DNA of 30,727 nt from positions 1 through 30,727 of the forward strand of contig DATLFI010000124.1 in NCBI GenBank assembly GCA_035524895.1, in the 5' to 3' direction. Made by a program: the position numbers and the translations under genes. Source of the stretch: DATLFI01 sp035524895 (lineage in GTDB: Bacteria > Acidobacteriota > Thermoanaerobaculia > Multivoradales > Multivoraceae). Positions 1-6,309 of the stretch are shown piece after piece; the stretch's first letter is position 1; each line of letters starts with the position of its first letter. Under the pieces are notes generated by a model. The model saw nothing but the letters and a program-made list of their open reading frames with translations, did no database searches and was not told the DNA's origin.

Positions 1-252
1 GAGCAAGGGGAAGGCGCGGTGGATCTCGCTGCCGGTGGCGCGGCTCGAGTAGAAGATCGAGTACAGCCACGACACGAAAAACGACGCGGCACCGGCGGTG
101 GCGAGCACCACCAGGAACGGCAGCGGTCCGACCGAAGCGAGGTCGTCGGCCGGCCAGCGCGAGAAGCCGCCCAGCAACTCAGCGAGTGCGGTGCCGGCCG
201 ACTCTGGGTCTCCAACCTGAGGAGGCAGTAGTGCAAGAGATATCTTGGTCAT
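1..252 (-). CDS. DUF4956 domain membrane protein, N-terminal part (truncated by window edge)
   Basis: The minus strand reads openly from an ATG at 252 to the window edge, giving 84 residues. A short N-terminal tail is followed by a hydrophobic segment at about residues 43-68 (LPFLVVLATAGAASFFVSWL) and then the stretch YSSRATGSEIHRAFPLL. This is the pattern I know from DUF4956 proteins: membrane helix, conserved Arg/Gly/Ser segment, then the rest of the membrane domain. The gene starts 23 bp after the VTC-domain gene on the same strand, which is the usual bacterial neighbourhood for this family. The function of DUF4956 is not established. By association it may be the membrane partner of the VTC-type polymerase. 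No strong Shine-Dalgarno sequence is visible, so the exact start is uncertain. The C-terminal part lies outside the window. Confidence 0.75.
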   Translation of the reverse strand, partial: MTKISLALLPPQVGDPESAGTALAELLGGFSRWPADDLASVGPLPFLVVLATAGAASFFVSWLYSIFYSSRATGSEIHRAFPLL

Positions 253-275
253 GGTTCTGGTAGCAGGAGGATCGC

Positions 276-977
276 TCACGCGGCGTAACCCGCCGCGAGA
301 CCTTGCTGTTCGAGAATCGCCGCGTATTTCGAGAAGGCGGCCCGCCGACAGCCGGCGGCGACGAGTGGTCGCAGCAGCGCGGGCGCGCGCGCCGGGCCCT
401 TCTGCTCGAGCACGGCTAGCGGCAGCGGACGCGGGTCGCGCCGGCGGCCCAAGCGCGGGTGGACCGCACCGGCCCGAATCGCGACGTCGAGGCTGAGGCG
501 GCAGCCGGTTGCCGGGTCGAAGTAACGGTGGCGTAGGTACTCGATGCGCACGCAGGCCAGCAACGACGAGGGTGTCGGCTCGTGCTGGTCGCGCAGCGGT
601 GCCAGGAGCTCGAGGGCGCGCGCCGCGTCGAGCGGAAGCTGGTCCAGCAGCTCGGCTCCGACCGGAGATGCCGCGCGTCGCTTGTCTCGCCGCGCACCGA
701 AGCGATTCTTTCGCTCGACGAAGGCCGGCTCGACCGTTGCGCCGCCGACCCGGTACCAGCGCACGCGCCACTTGGTCTTGAGGTACTCGCTCGCGCGCTT
801 CTCGCGATAGGACGCAAAGTCCACCGTGTCGAAGTAGATCGACACCACCTCGGTCTCGGGATGCTCGTGATCTGCGGGAAAGGCCCGCGCGAGCAGCCCG
901 TGGACCAGCGGCGCACGCGCCGCGGGCAGCAAGTACTTGATCTCGTGGGAGAGGTCTTCGATTCGCACGAATGCCAT
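276..977 (-). CDS. VTC-domain (polyphosphate-polymerase-like) protein
   Basis: This 233-residue soluble protein resembles the catalytic VTC domain, which in yeast Vtc4 makes polyphosphate from ATP inside a tunnel lined with basic residues. Visible landmarks in family order are EIKYLL near residue 12, SIYFDT at 46-51, KTKWRVRWY at 67-75, FVERKNR at 86-92, VRIEYLR at 143-149, LSLDVAIR at 161-168, AVLEQK at 188-193 and FSKYAAIL near the C-terminus. The Lys/Arg/Glu residues in these strands match the nucleotide- and polyphosphate-contacting positions of the family. I chose the ATG at 977 because homology starts right after it. An in-frame ATG at 1064 would add 29 residues that look non-coding. 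The DUF4956 gene lies 23 bp downstream. Bacterial VTC proteins are much less studied than the fungal ones, so polyphosphate synthesis is inferred. Confidence 0.8.
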   Translation of the reverse strand: MAFVRIEDLSHEIKYLLPAARAPLVHGLLARAFPADHEHPETEVVSIYFDTVDFASYREKRASEYLKTKWRVRWYRVGGATVEPAFVERKNRFGARRDKRRAASPVGAELLDQLPLDAARALELLAPLRDQHEPTPSSLLACVRIEYLRHRYFDPATGCRLSLDVAIRAGAVHPRLGRRRDPRPLPLAVLEQKGPARAPALLRPLVAAGCRRAAFSKYAAILEQQGLAAGYAA

Positions 978-1092
978 CTTGGGGCCGCCGAGGACGGCCG
1001 TCGGGACGGACGAAGGGCCATGATCTTTACCGATTCTTTGGCGGCGCGCTGGCGGCACTCCCATACAGCCCGAGACGGATCGGCGCTCGGAA

Positions 1093-2403
1093 TCAGGGAT
1101 TCGGGTGCGCCGTCGTCGAGGCGTCGAGCAGCCCGGCCGGCACCTTCAGCTCTTCCTGGTACGAACCGGCCGGCTCTAGCGCGTGGAGCAACGCCTGAGC
1201 CAGATCCTCGAACCGCTCGCCGTAGAGCTCGCCGCCGAACGACACGGTCGACTCGTAGATGCGGTGCCGCCAGGCCTCCGGCGTGACGAGGTAGCCGTGC
1301 GCGTCGTTGGTCAGGCCGAGTATGGTGAGGCCCTGGTAGCCCAGCCAGCCGGCGAAGCGGCGCAGGTCGGCGTCGTAGATCGTGCTCAGCTCGCCGGGCA
1401 CGGTGAGGAAGGCATGTGCGCCGCCGAGCACGATGAGGTTGAGCTCGGACCCGCGGGGCGGCATCGGCAGGAGGACGCCGGCGGAGGTCGGCTGCACCTC
1501 GAGGGTATAGCGGTGCCGCAGCGTGGCGATCTCGAGGGTGTCCGCTGTTTCGGTGGCGTTCCACACGCGGAGGGTCTCGGCGGCAAGCGCGTCGCCCATC
1601 GCCTGGGCGCGCTCGAAGGGTTCCCCACCCGAAGGCGGCGCTGGCGACACGTCGCCCTGCGCGCCGTTGAAGTAGACCGCGACGGTGCTCTCGCCGAGCT
1701 CCCGCCGCAGCGCTTCGCGCGCATAGCCGACGAAATCGGCCGAAAACTCGCGGTTCGCGCCCGAGAGCACAGTGGCGTGGGCCGGGTAGGCGAACAGCAC
1801 GCCGAGCGGGGCGCCTTCGGGCGAGGTGACCTTGAGCACGGTCACCTGGCGGTTGGTCTCGACGTTCGGCGGCCAGTCGCCGCGGTAGGAGTTGAGAGTC
1901 GCCTCGCCGTAGCCGATGCCGATGCGAGCAGGTCGCAACGAAGCGAGTGCGGCGCGCACCGCGTCCGCGGCGCCGCGCACGTAGAGCTCGCGGACGGCCG
2001 GGTCGAACTTGCCGGCGAGTGCCTCGCCTACGATGGGCACGTCGAGGTAGGCACCGCCCCCGGCGTGGGTGTGCGAGGAGCCGAGGTAGATCTCGGTGTC
2101 GGCGCTCGCACCGTCCTCGCGCGCGAGCGCGACCACGCGCTGCACCATGTCGTGGTCGAACCCGAGGTGGTCGACACCGACGAAGACGACGCGCCGGCCG
2201 CCGTCCTCGAGCGCGAGCGCTGATGCGAGCAGGCGGTCGTGCACCCCGGTCATGCCGGCCCCTCGCCGGTCGCCGTAGCCCGCGGAGGGCGTGCCGATCG
2301 GCGGGGTAACGTCGCCGGCACCGGTGCCGGCGCGCAGCTCGGCGTGGAGGGTAGCCGGTGAAACGGTGGCGAGAGCGAGGAGGATCAGGCCGCGAAGGTA
2401 CAT
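1093..2403 (-). CDS. Secreted neutral/alkaline non-lysosomal ceramidase, catalytic domain only
   Basis: This 436-residue protein belongs to the neutral/alkaline ceramidases (PF04734), Zn-dependent amidases that split ceramide into sphingosine and fatty acid. A signal peptide (MYLRGLILLALATVSPATLHA) precedes the mature start. The family signature GAGDVTPPIGTPSAGYG lies at 28-44. By comparison with Pseudomonas ceramidase, the zinc ligands would be the first His of GSSHTHAGG (H111), H209 in YPAHATVLSG, E338 in VPGELSTIYD and Y371 in NDAHGYLVTP. The nucleophile would be S253 in NGAQGDVSP. All are present. The protein is much shorter than well-studied ceramidases (about 650 residues) and lacks the C-terminal immunoglobulin-like domain. 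The start at 2403 is supported by GAGG five bases upstream and by the signal peptide; the longer in-frame ORF upstream is not coding. It is transcribed divergently from the PHP gene. Confidence 0.88.
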   Translation of the reverse strand: MYLRGLILLALATVSPATLHAELRAGTGAGDVTPPIGTPSAGYGDRRGAGMTGVHDRLLASALALEDGGRRVVFVGVDHLGFDHDMVQRVVALAREDGASADTEIYLGSSHTHAGGGAYLDVPIVGEALAGKFDPAVRELYVRGAADAVRAALASLRPARIGIGYGEATLNSYRGDWPPNVETNRQVTVLKVTSPEGAPLGVLFAYPAHATVLSGANREFSADFVGYAREALRRELGESTVAVYFNGAQGDVSPAPPSGGEPFERAQAMGDALAAETLRVWNATETADTLEIATLRHRYTLEVQPTSAGVLLPMPPRGSELNLIVLGGAHAFLTVPGELSTIYDADLRRFAGWLGYQGLTILGLTNDAHGYLVTPEAWRHRIYESTVSFGGELYGERFEDLAQALLHALEPAGSYQEELKVPAGLLDASTTAHPNP

Positions 2404-2513
2404 GTGGACCTCGATTTCAGAATTCTCCTCAGACTCTGTCATGCCAGAGGGCAGTGCCGCCGAGGATTGAGGCACGTGGGAGCGGTCGCGCTGCGGCTCG
2501 GTGACCCCTGGGC

Positions 2514-2519
2514 TAGGCT
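2514..2519 (+). promoter_or_regulatory. Candidate -10 element (TAGGCT) for a nearly leaderless PHP mRNA
   Basis: TAGGCT lies six bases before the ATG at 2526, the spacing expected of a TANNNT -10 element whose transcript begins at or very near the start codon. No Shine-Dalgarno sequence precedes this ATG. The divergent gap of 122 bp (2404-2525) must also hold the ceramidase promoter, which I could not place. This rests on short-motif matching only. Confidence 0.3.
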
Positions 2520-2525
2520 TCGGGG

Positions 2526-3959
2526 ATGCCGCGCACTCCATACGCCCATTGCGCTCCCGAGCTGCCGCGACTTCGCACGATCCTCTTGTCGTTTGGTCTC
2601 TCCTGCGTCTTCGCGTCCGGCGGTGTGGTCGCGCAAGGCCTGCCACAGTCGGCACCGGGTGCATCGCTCGGTCGCACGCGCACCACGGTCGAGCGGCTCT
2701 CCATCGATCGCCTGCGTGCTGTGCACCGGGACGTGCAGCGCTTGCAGGCTCGACGGCGGGAGCTCCCTTCGCCGCGGGGCGTCCTCGACCTGCGCGCCGT
2801 GTTTCACGCCCACGCCGGGGACTCCGATCACACCGGTGGAGCTCCCGATGAGCTACTGGCGGAGGCGAAGCGTGCCGGCGTGCGGGTGGTCTTCCTCTCG
2901 GACCACCATCGTCCGCCGCGCGACTTCATGGACTCCTGGCGCGGCCTGCGAGACGGCGTGCTGTTCGTGCCGGGCTCGGAGTGGCGGGGGTTCCTGCTGC
3001 ACCCGGAATCTTCGATCGAGGGCTCGATGGATGCTCCGGAGTCGGACTTGCTCGCAGCAGCGGGAGCGGGGTTGGGGATCGTCTTCCTTTCGCATCTCGA
3101 GGAGCGCACCGATCACGCCCTCGAGGGTGTGCATGGCATCGAGATCTACAACCGGCACGCCGATGCGCTCGACGACGGCGAATCGATGCGCGCGCTCCTG
3201 GGCTGGATGACCGACCCAGACGGCGCGATGCACCTGAGGCGTGCGCTCGAGCTCTATCCGAGAGAGGTCTTCGCGTCGCAGTGGGACTACCCGACCCTCT
3301 ACCTCGCGAAGTGGGATCGCGACGCGCAGCATCGCCACGTGGTCGGAGTGGCTGCCGCCGATTGCCACCACAACCAGGTGCTCCTGGTCAAGAAGGTCGA
3401 CTCAGCCACAGCGCGGGTCGGCACGGTGGTGGACAGCGACGAGGAGATGCGCGTGGTCACCATCGCGCAGCGGCCGCGCCTGGCCGAGCTGCTGCGGCCG
3501 CACGCACCGGGCGAGGTCGTCGCTCGCTTCGACTTCGACCCCTACCATGTCGCGCTGCTCGACTCGAGCACGCACATCCTGGCTCCCGCGCTGACGGAGT
3601 CGGCAATTCGAGAGGCCGTGCTCGCGGGGCGTATCTACGTCAGCCACGACTGGATCGCCGACCCTACGGGATTCCGGTTCGTCGCGCACGCCGAGCGGCG
3701 CGCCCAGGTGTTCACGATGGGCGACCAGGTGCCGTTCGAGGCCAAGATTCGACTCGAGGCCGAGCTGCCACTCGAGGCCGAGCTGCGCCTCCTGCGCGAC
3801 GGCGAGGAGGTGGCCACGAAACGTGGCGACCGCTGGACCTACGATGTGAAGCAGCCTGGCGTCTACCGGCTCGAAGCTTGGCTCGAGATCGCCGGCGAGC
3901 GGCGGGTGTGGATCTACTCGAACCCGATCTGGATTCAACGGCACGCTGATGAGCCATGA
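2526..3959 (+). CDS. Secreted PHP-domain metal-dependent phosphoesterase-like protein
   Basis: This 477-residue protein has a likely signal peptide (hydrophobic stretch at about residues 18-36, then VVAQG). A PHP domain follows, a fold that binds two or three metals in hydrolases such as histidinol phosphatase and polymerase-associated PHP. Metal-binding motifs appear in order: FHAHAGDSDH (H94, H96), FLSDHHRP (D126-H128), VPGSEW (E152), FLSHLEE (H190), and AADCHHN (D279, H281). The C-terminal third, about 380-470, looks like a beta-sandwich (repeated RLEAELPLEAELRLLRDG, then GVYRLEAWL and IYSNPIWI), as in other secreted PHP proteins. The substrate is unknown. The ATG at 2526 keeps the whole signal peptide; no better start is evident. 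It is divergent from the ceramidase and 55 bp upstream of the PQQ-repeat gene. Confidence 0.85.
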   Translation: MPRTPYAHCAPELPRLRTILLSFGLSCVFASGGVVAQGLPQSAPGASLGRTRTTVERLSIDRLRAVHRDVQRLQARRRELPSPRGVLDLRAVFHAHAGDSDHTGGAPDELLAEAKRAGVRVVFLSDHHRPPRDFMDSWRGLRDGVLFVPGSEWRGFLLHPESSIEGSMDAPESDLLAAAGAGLGIVFLSHLEERTDHALEGVHGIEIYNRHADALDDGESMRALLGWMTDPDGAMHLRRALELYPREVFASQWDYPTLYLAKWDRDAQHRHVVGVAAADCHHNQVLLVKKVDSATARVGTVVDSDEEMRVVTIAQRPRLAELLRPHAPGEVVARFDFDPYHVALLDSSTHILAPALTESAIREAVLAGRIYVSHDWIADPTGFRFVAHAERRAQVFTMGDQVPFEAKIRLEAELPLEAELRLLRDGEEVATKRGDRWTYDVKQPGVYRLEAWLEIAGERRVWIYSNPIWIQRHADEP

Positions 3960-4014
3960 GCAGCAGCCCCGAGCAGCAGATCCGAACGGCAACCCAAAGC
4001 AGAGGAGAACGCAG

Positions 4015-4314
4015 ATGAAGGTGAGCCAGGTCGTGTTCCTTGGCGTCCGCGATCATGTCGTGGCGCTCGACACCACCACAGGCGCGGAGTTGTGGCGGCA
4101 GAAGGTCAAAACCTCCGGGATGGTTACGGTCCACTTCGACGGTCGCAACCTGCTCGCCGGGTCCGGGGGTGAGGTGTGGAGCCTCGACCCGAGCACGGGC
4201 GAGACTCGCTGGCACAACAAGCTGCCACGGCTCGGTCTGGGTGTGGTGATGTTCGCGAACAGTCCCAGTGCCGCGCTCACCCCCGCCAGGCACCCCGCTG
4301 CCGCCGCTTCGTGA
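4015..4314 (+). CDS. Miniature PQQ-repeat (beta-propeller-like) protein
   Basis: The 99-residue product contains two PQQ-type blade motifs, VVALDTTTGAELWRQKVK (about 14-31) and VWSLDPSTGETRWHNKLP (about 54-71). A full propeller of this class, such as BamB, needs seven or eight blades, so this is one or two blades and may function as an oligomer. There is no signal peptide, so the protein is probably cytoplasmic. I recall small stand-alone proteins of this size with a GLGLV-type end like the GLGVVMF here, which argues that this is a complete gene and not a fragment. The start is set by AGGAG seven bases before the ATG. The function is unknown. The Ala/Pro-rich last 20 residues look low-complexity. 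Confidence 0.7.
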   Translation: MKVSQVVFLGVRDHVVALDTTTGAELWRQKVKTSGMVTVHFDGRNLLAGSGGEVWSLDPSTGETRWHNKLPRLGLGVVMFANSPSAALTPARHPAAAAS

Positions 4315-4390
4315 GCGGACGGAGAGCCATCAACCGCTCAGGGCACCGCGCAGGTCCTCGGACCGGTGGACGACGACGGGAGTGTCGCTG

Positions 4391-5188
4391 GTGGTGAGGC
4401 TGCGGGAGCCGCGCTGCGAACGGCTGAGCGCTGCGTTGAGCGAAGGGAACCAACCCAAGCTCTACGACGACCTCGCCTCCTGGTGGCCCCTGATGTCGGC
4501 GCCCGCCGACTACGCCGAAGAGGGGGAGTTCTACTCCCACGCTCTGATGAAGGGCGGCGAGCCGCCGGCGCGCACGCTGCTCGAGATCGGCAGCGGCGGC
4601 GGCAACAACGCGTCCCACATGAAGCGCCGTTTCGAGCTCACACTCGTAGAGCTGTCTCAGGGCATGCTCGAGGTGAGCCGCGCGCTGAACCCGGAGTGCG
4701 AGCATCTCCAAGGGGACATGCGAGATGTGCGCCTCGGCCGCACCTTCGATCGCGTGTTCATCCACGACGCGATCTGCTACCTGACGTCGTTGGGGGACCT
4801 GCGCCGAGCGATCGAGACGGCGTACGTGCATTGCCGGCCTGGCGGCGCCGCGTTGTTCGCGCCGGACCACGTGCGCGAGACCTTCGAGCCGAGCACCGGC
4901 CATGGCGGCGAGGACGGGCCGAGCCGGAGCCTGCGCTACCTCGAGTGGAGCTGGGACCCGGATCCGAGCGACACCACGTACCTCGTCGACTACGCGTACC
5001 TCCTCCGCGAGGCGGACGGCAGCGTGCGCGTCGAGCACGACCGTCACGTCGAGGGGCTGTTCGCCCGCACCGACTGGCTCGGGCTCCTCGCCGACGTCGG
5101 CTTCCAAGGGAGCGTCGTGCCCTTCGAGCACTCCGAGCTGGTGTCGGGGTCCTACGAGCTCTTCCTCGGCTTCAGACCTCGAGCCTGA
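4391..5188 (+). CDS. Class I SAM-dependent methyltransferase
   Basis: The protein has about 265 residues. An N-terminal helix-turn segment contains KLYDDLASWWPLMS and DYAEEGEFY. The Rossmann-fold motif I, LLEIGSGGGNNASHM, lies at 63-77. The motif II acidic residue is in LTLVELSQGM, the post-II segment is LQGDMRDVRLG, and motif IV is FDRVFIHDAICYL. The C-terminal half has beta strands and closes with SYELFLGF. The family transfers a methyl group from SAM; the acceptor cannot be told from sequence. Start choice is uncertain. The reading frame stays open back to 4268, but that part is Pro/Arg-rich and unlike the family, so I use the GTG at 4391, which has GGGAG upstream. GTG at 4382 or 4394 is equally possible. 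The last 37 bases overlap the end of the convergent asd gene. Confidence 0.8.
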   Translation: MVRLREPRCERLSAALSEGNQPKLYDDLASWWPLMSAPADYAEEGEFYSHALMKGGEPPARTLLEIGSGGGNNASHMKRRFELTLVELSQGMLEVSRALNPECEHLQGDMRDVRLGRTFDRVFIHDAICYLTSLGDLRRAIETAYVHCRPGGAALFAPDHVRETFEPSTGHGGEDGPSRSLRYLEWSWDPDPSDTTYLVDYAYLLREADGSVRVEHDRHVEGLFARTDWLGLLADVGFQGSVVPFEHSELVSGSYELFLGFRPRA

Positions 5189-6309
5189 AGGAGCTGGCCG
5201 CCAACCGCCTGGCCCACCGGCGACACCACGCCCTCGACCAACCCCGCCGCCACAGCCTGCTCGGCGACTAGCAGGGCGCCACCAGCGGCGCCGCGCAGGG
5301 TGTTGTGCGAGAGCAGCACGAAGCGGAGGTCGAGCACCGGGCAGGGGCGGATCCGTCCGACGGTGACGGCCATGCCGCGTCCGCGGCCGCGGTCGAGCCG
5401 AGGTTGCGGCCGGTCGGCGGCCTCCACCACTACGATCGGCGGTCGCGGCGCGCTCGGCAGGTCGCGCGTGCCGGGCGGGTCGAGCTCGCGTAGAGCCGCG
5501 GCGGCCTGGGCAGGGGCTGCGGAGTCGCGCAGCCTCACGGACACGCACTCGGTGTGACCGTCGAGCACCGGGACGCGGTTACATTGCGCACTGATGGCGA
5601 TCGGGGCCGGCTCGATGCCCGGCCCGCCCCCGGCGCCTCCCAGTCGGCCGAGGATCCTGCAGGTCTCGCTCTCGATCTTCTCCTCCTCGCTCGGGATGTA
5701 GGGGATTACGTTGTCGAGGATCTGCAGGCTCGCGACACCGGGGAGGCCGGCGCCAGAGACGGCCTGCAGCGTGACGACGTTGACTGCCTCGATACCGAAG
5801 CGGTCGTGGAGGGGGCGGAGCGCGAGCACCAGGCCAATGGTCGAGCAGTTCGGGTTGGTGGCGATGGCGCCACGACCCTTGCGCCCGCGCAGTATCTCGA
5901 GGTGGTCGCCGTTGACCTCGGGCACGACCAGCGGCACGTCGTGGTCCATCCGGTGGCTGCCGGCGTTGGAGACCACGAAGTAGCCGGCGTCGCGCAGCTC
6001 GGCCTCGGCGGGACCGGCGACGTCGGAGCCGAGCGCGGAGAAGAGCAGCGGGATCTCCTTGCCGTCCGCGCCGGCGAGGTCAGGAGCGGTCGGTAGCACG
6101 GTGAGTGCTGCCGCCTCGGCCGGGACATCGCCGGGCAGGATCCACTGCACCGCCTCGCCGTAGCGCTTGCCGACGGTGCGGTCGGAGCCGGTGACCGCGA
6201 CGACACGGAACCAGGGGTGATCCGCGAGCAGCGAGAGGAACCGCTGGCCGACCGTACCGGTGGCCCCCAGCACGCCGACCGGGATGCGGGGTCGTGGCGT
6301 CGGACTCAT
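5152..6309 (-). CDS. asd: Aspartate-semialdehyde dehydrogenase, archaeal/fungal type
   Basis: This 385-residue enzyme reduces aspartyl-4-phosphate to aspartate-4-semialdehyde with NADPH, feeding lysine, threonine, methionine and isoleucine synthesis. The NADP-binding motif VGVLGATGTVGQRF lies at 11-24, the catalytic Cys is C155 in ATNPNCSTIG, and the catalytic His is likely H252 in VPVLDGHTECV. The sequence after motif I (HPWFRVVAVTGSDRTVGKRY) and the NPNCST/DGHTE motifs match the branch common in archaea and fungi (TIGR00978-like), not the classical E. coli Asd. The ATG overlaps the thrA stop as ATGA (6306-6309), indicating translational coupling with the upstream kinase. The open frame upstream of the ATG is a shadow of thrA. 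Its 3' end overlaps the convergent methyltransferase gene by 37 bases. Confidence 0.93.
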   Translation of the reverse strand: MSPTPRPRIPVGVLGATGTVGQRFLSLLADHPWFRVVAVTGSDRTVGKRYGEAVQWILPGDVPAEAAALTVLPTAPDLAGADGKEIPLLFSALGSDVAGPAEAELRDAGYFVVSNAGSHRMDHDVPLVVPEVNGDHLEILRGRKGRGAIATNPNCSTIGLVLALRPLHDRFGIEAVNVVTLQAVSGAGLPGVASLQILDNVIPYIPSEEEKIESETCRILGRLGGAGGGPGIEPAPIAISAQCNRVPVLDGHTECVSVRLRDSAAPAQAAAALRELDPPGTRDLPSAPRPPIVVVEAADRPQPRLDRGRGRGMAVTVGRIRPCPVLDLRFVLLSHNTLRGAAGGALLVAEQAVAAGLVEGVVSPVGQAVGGQLLQARGLKPRKSS

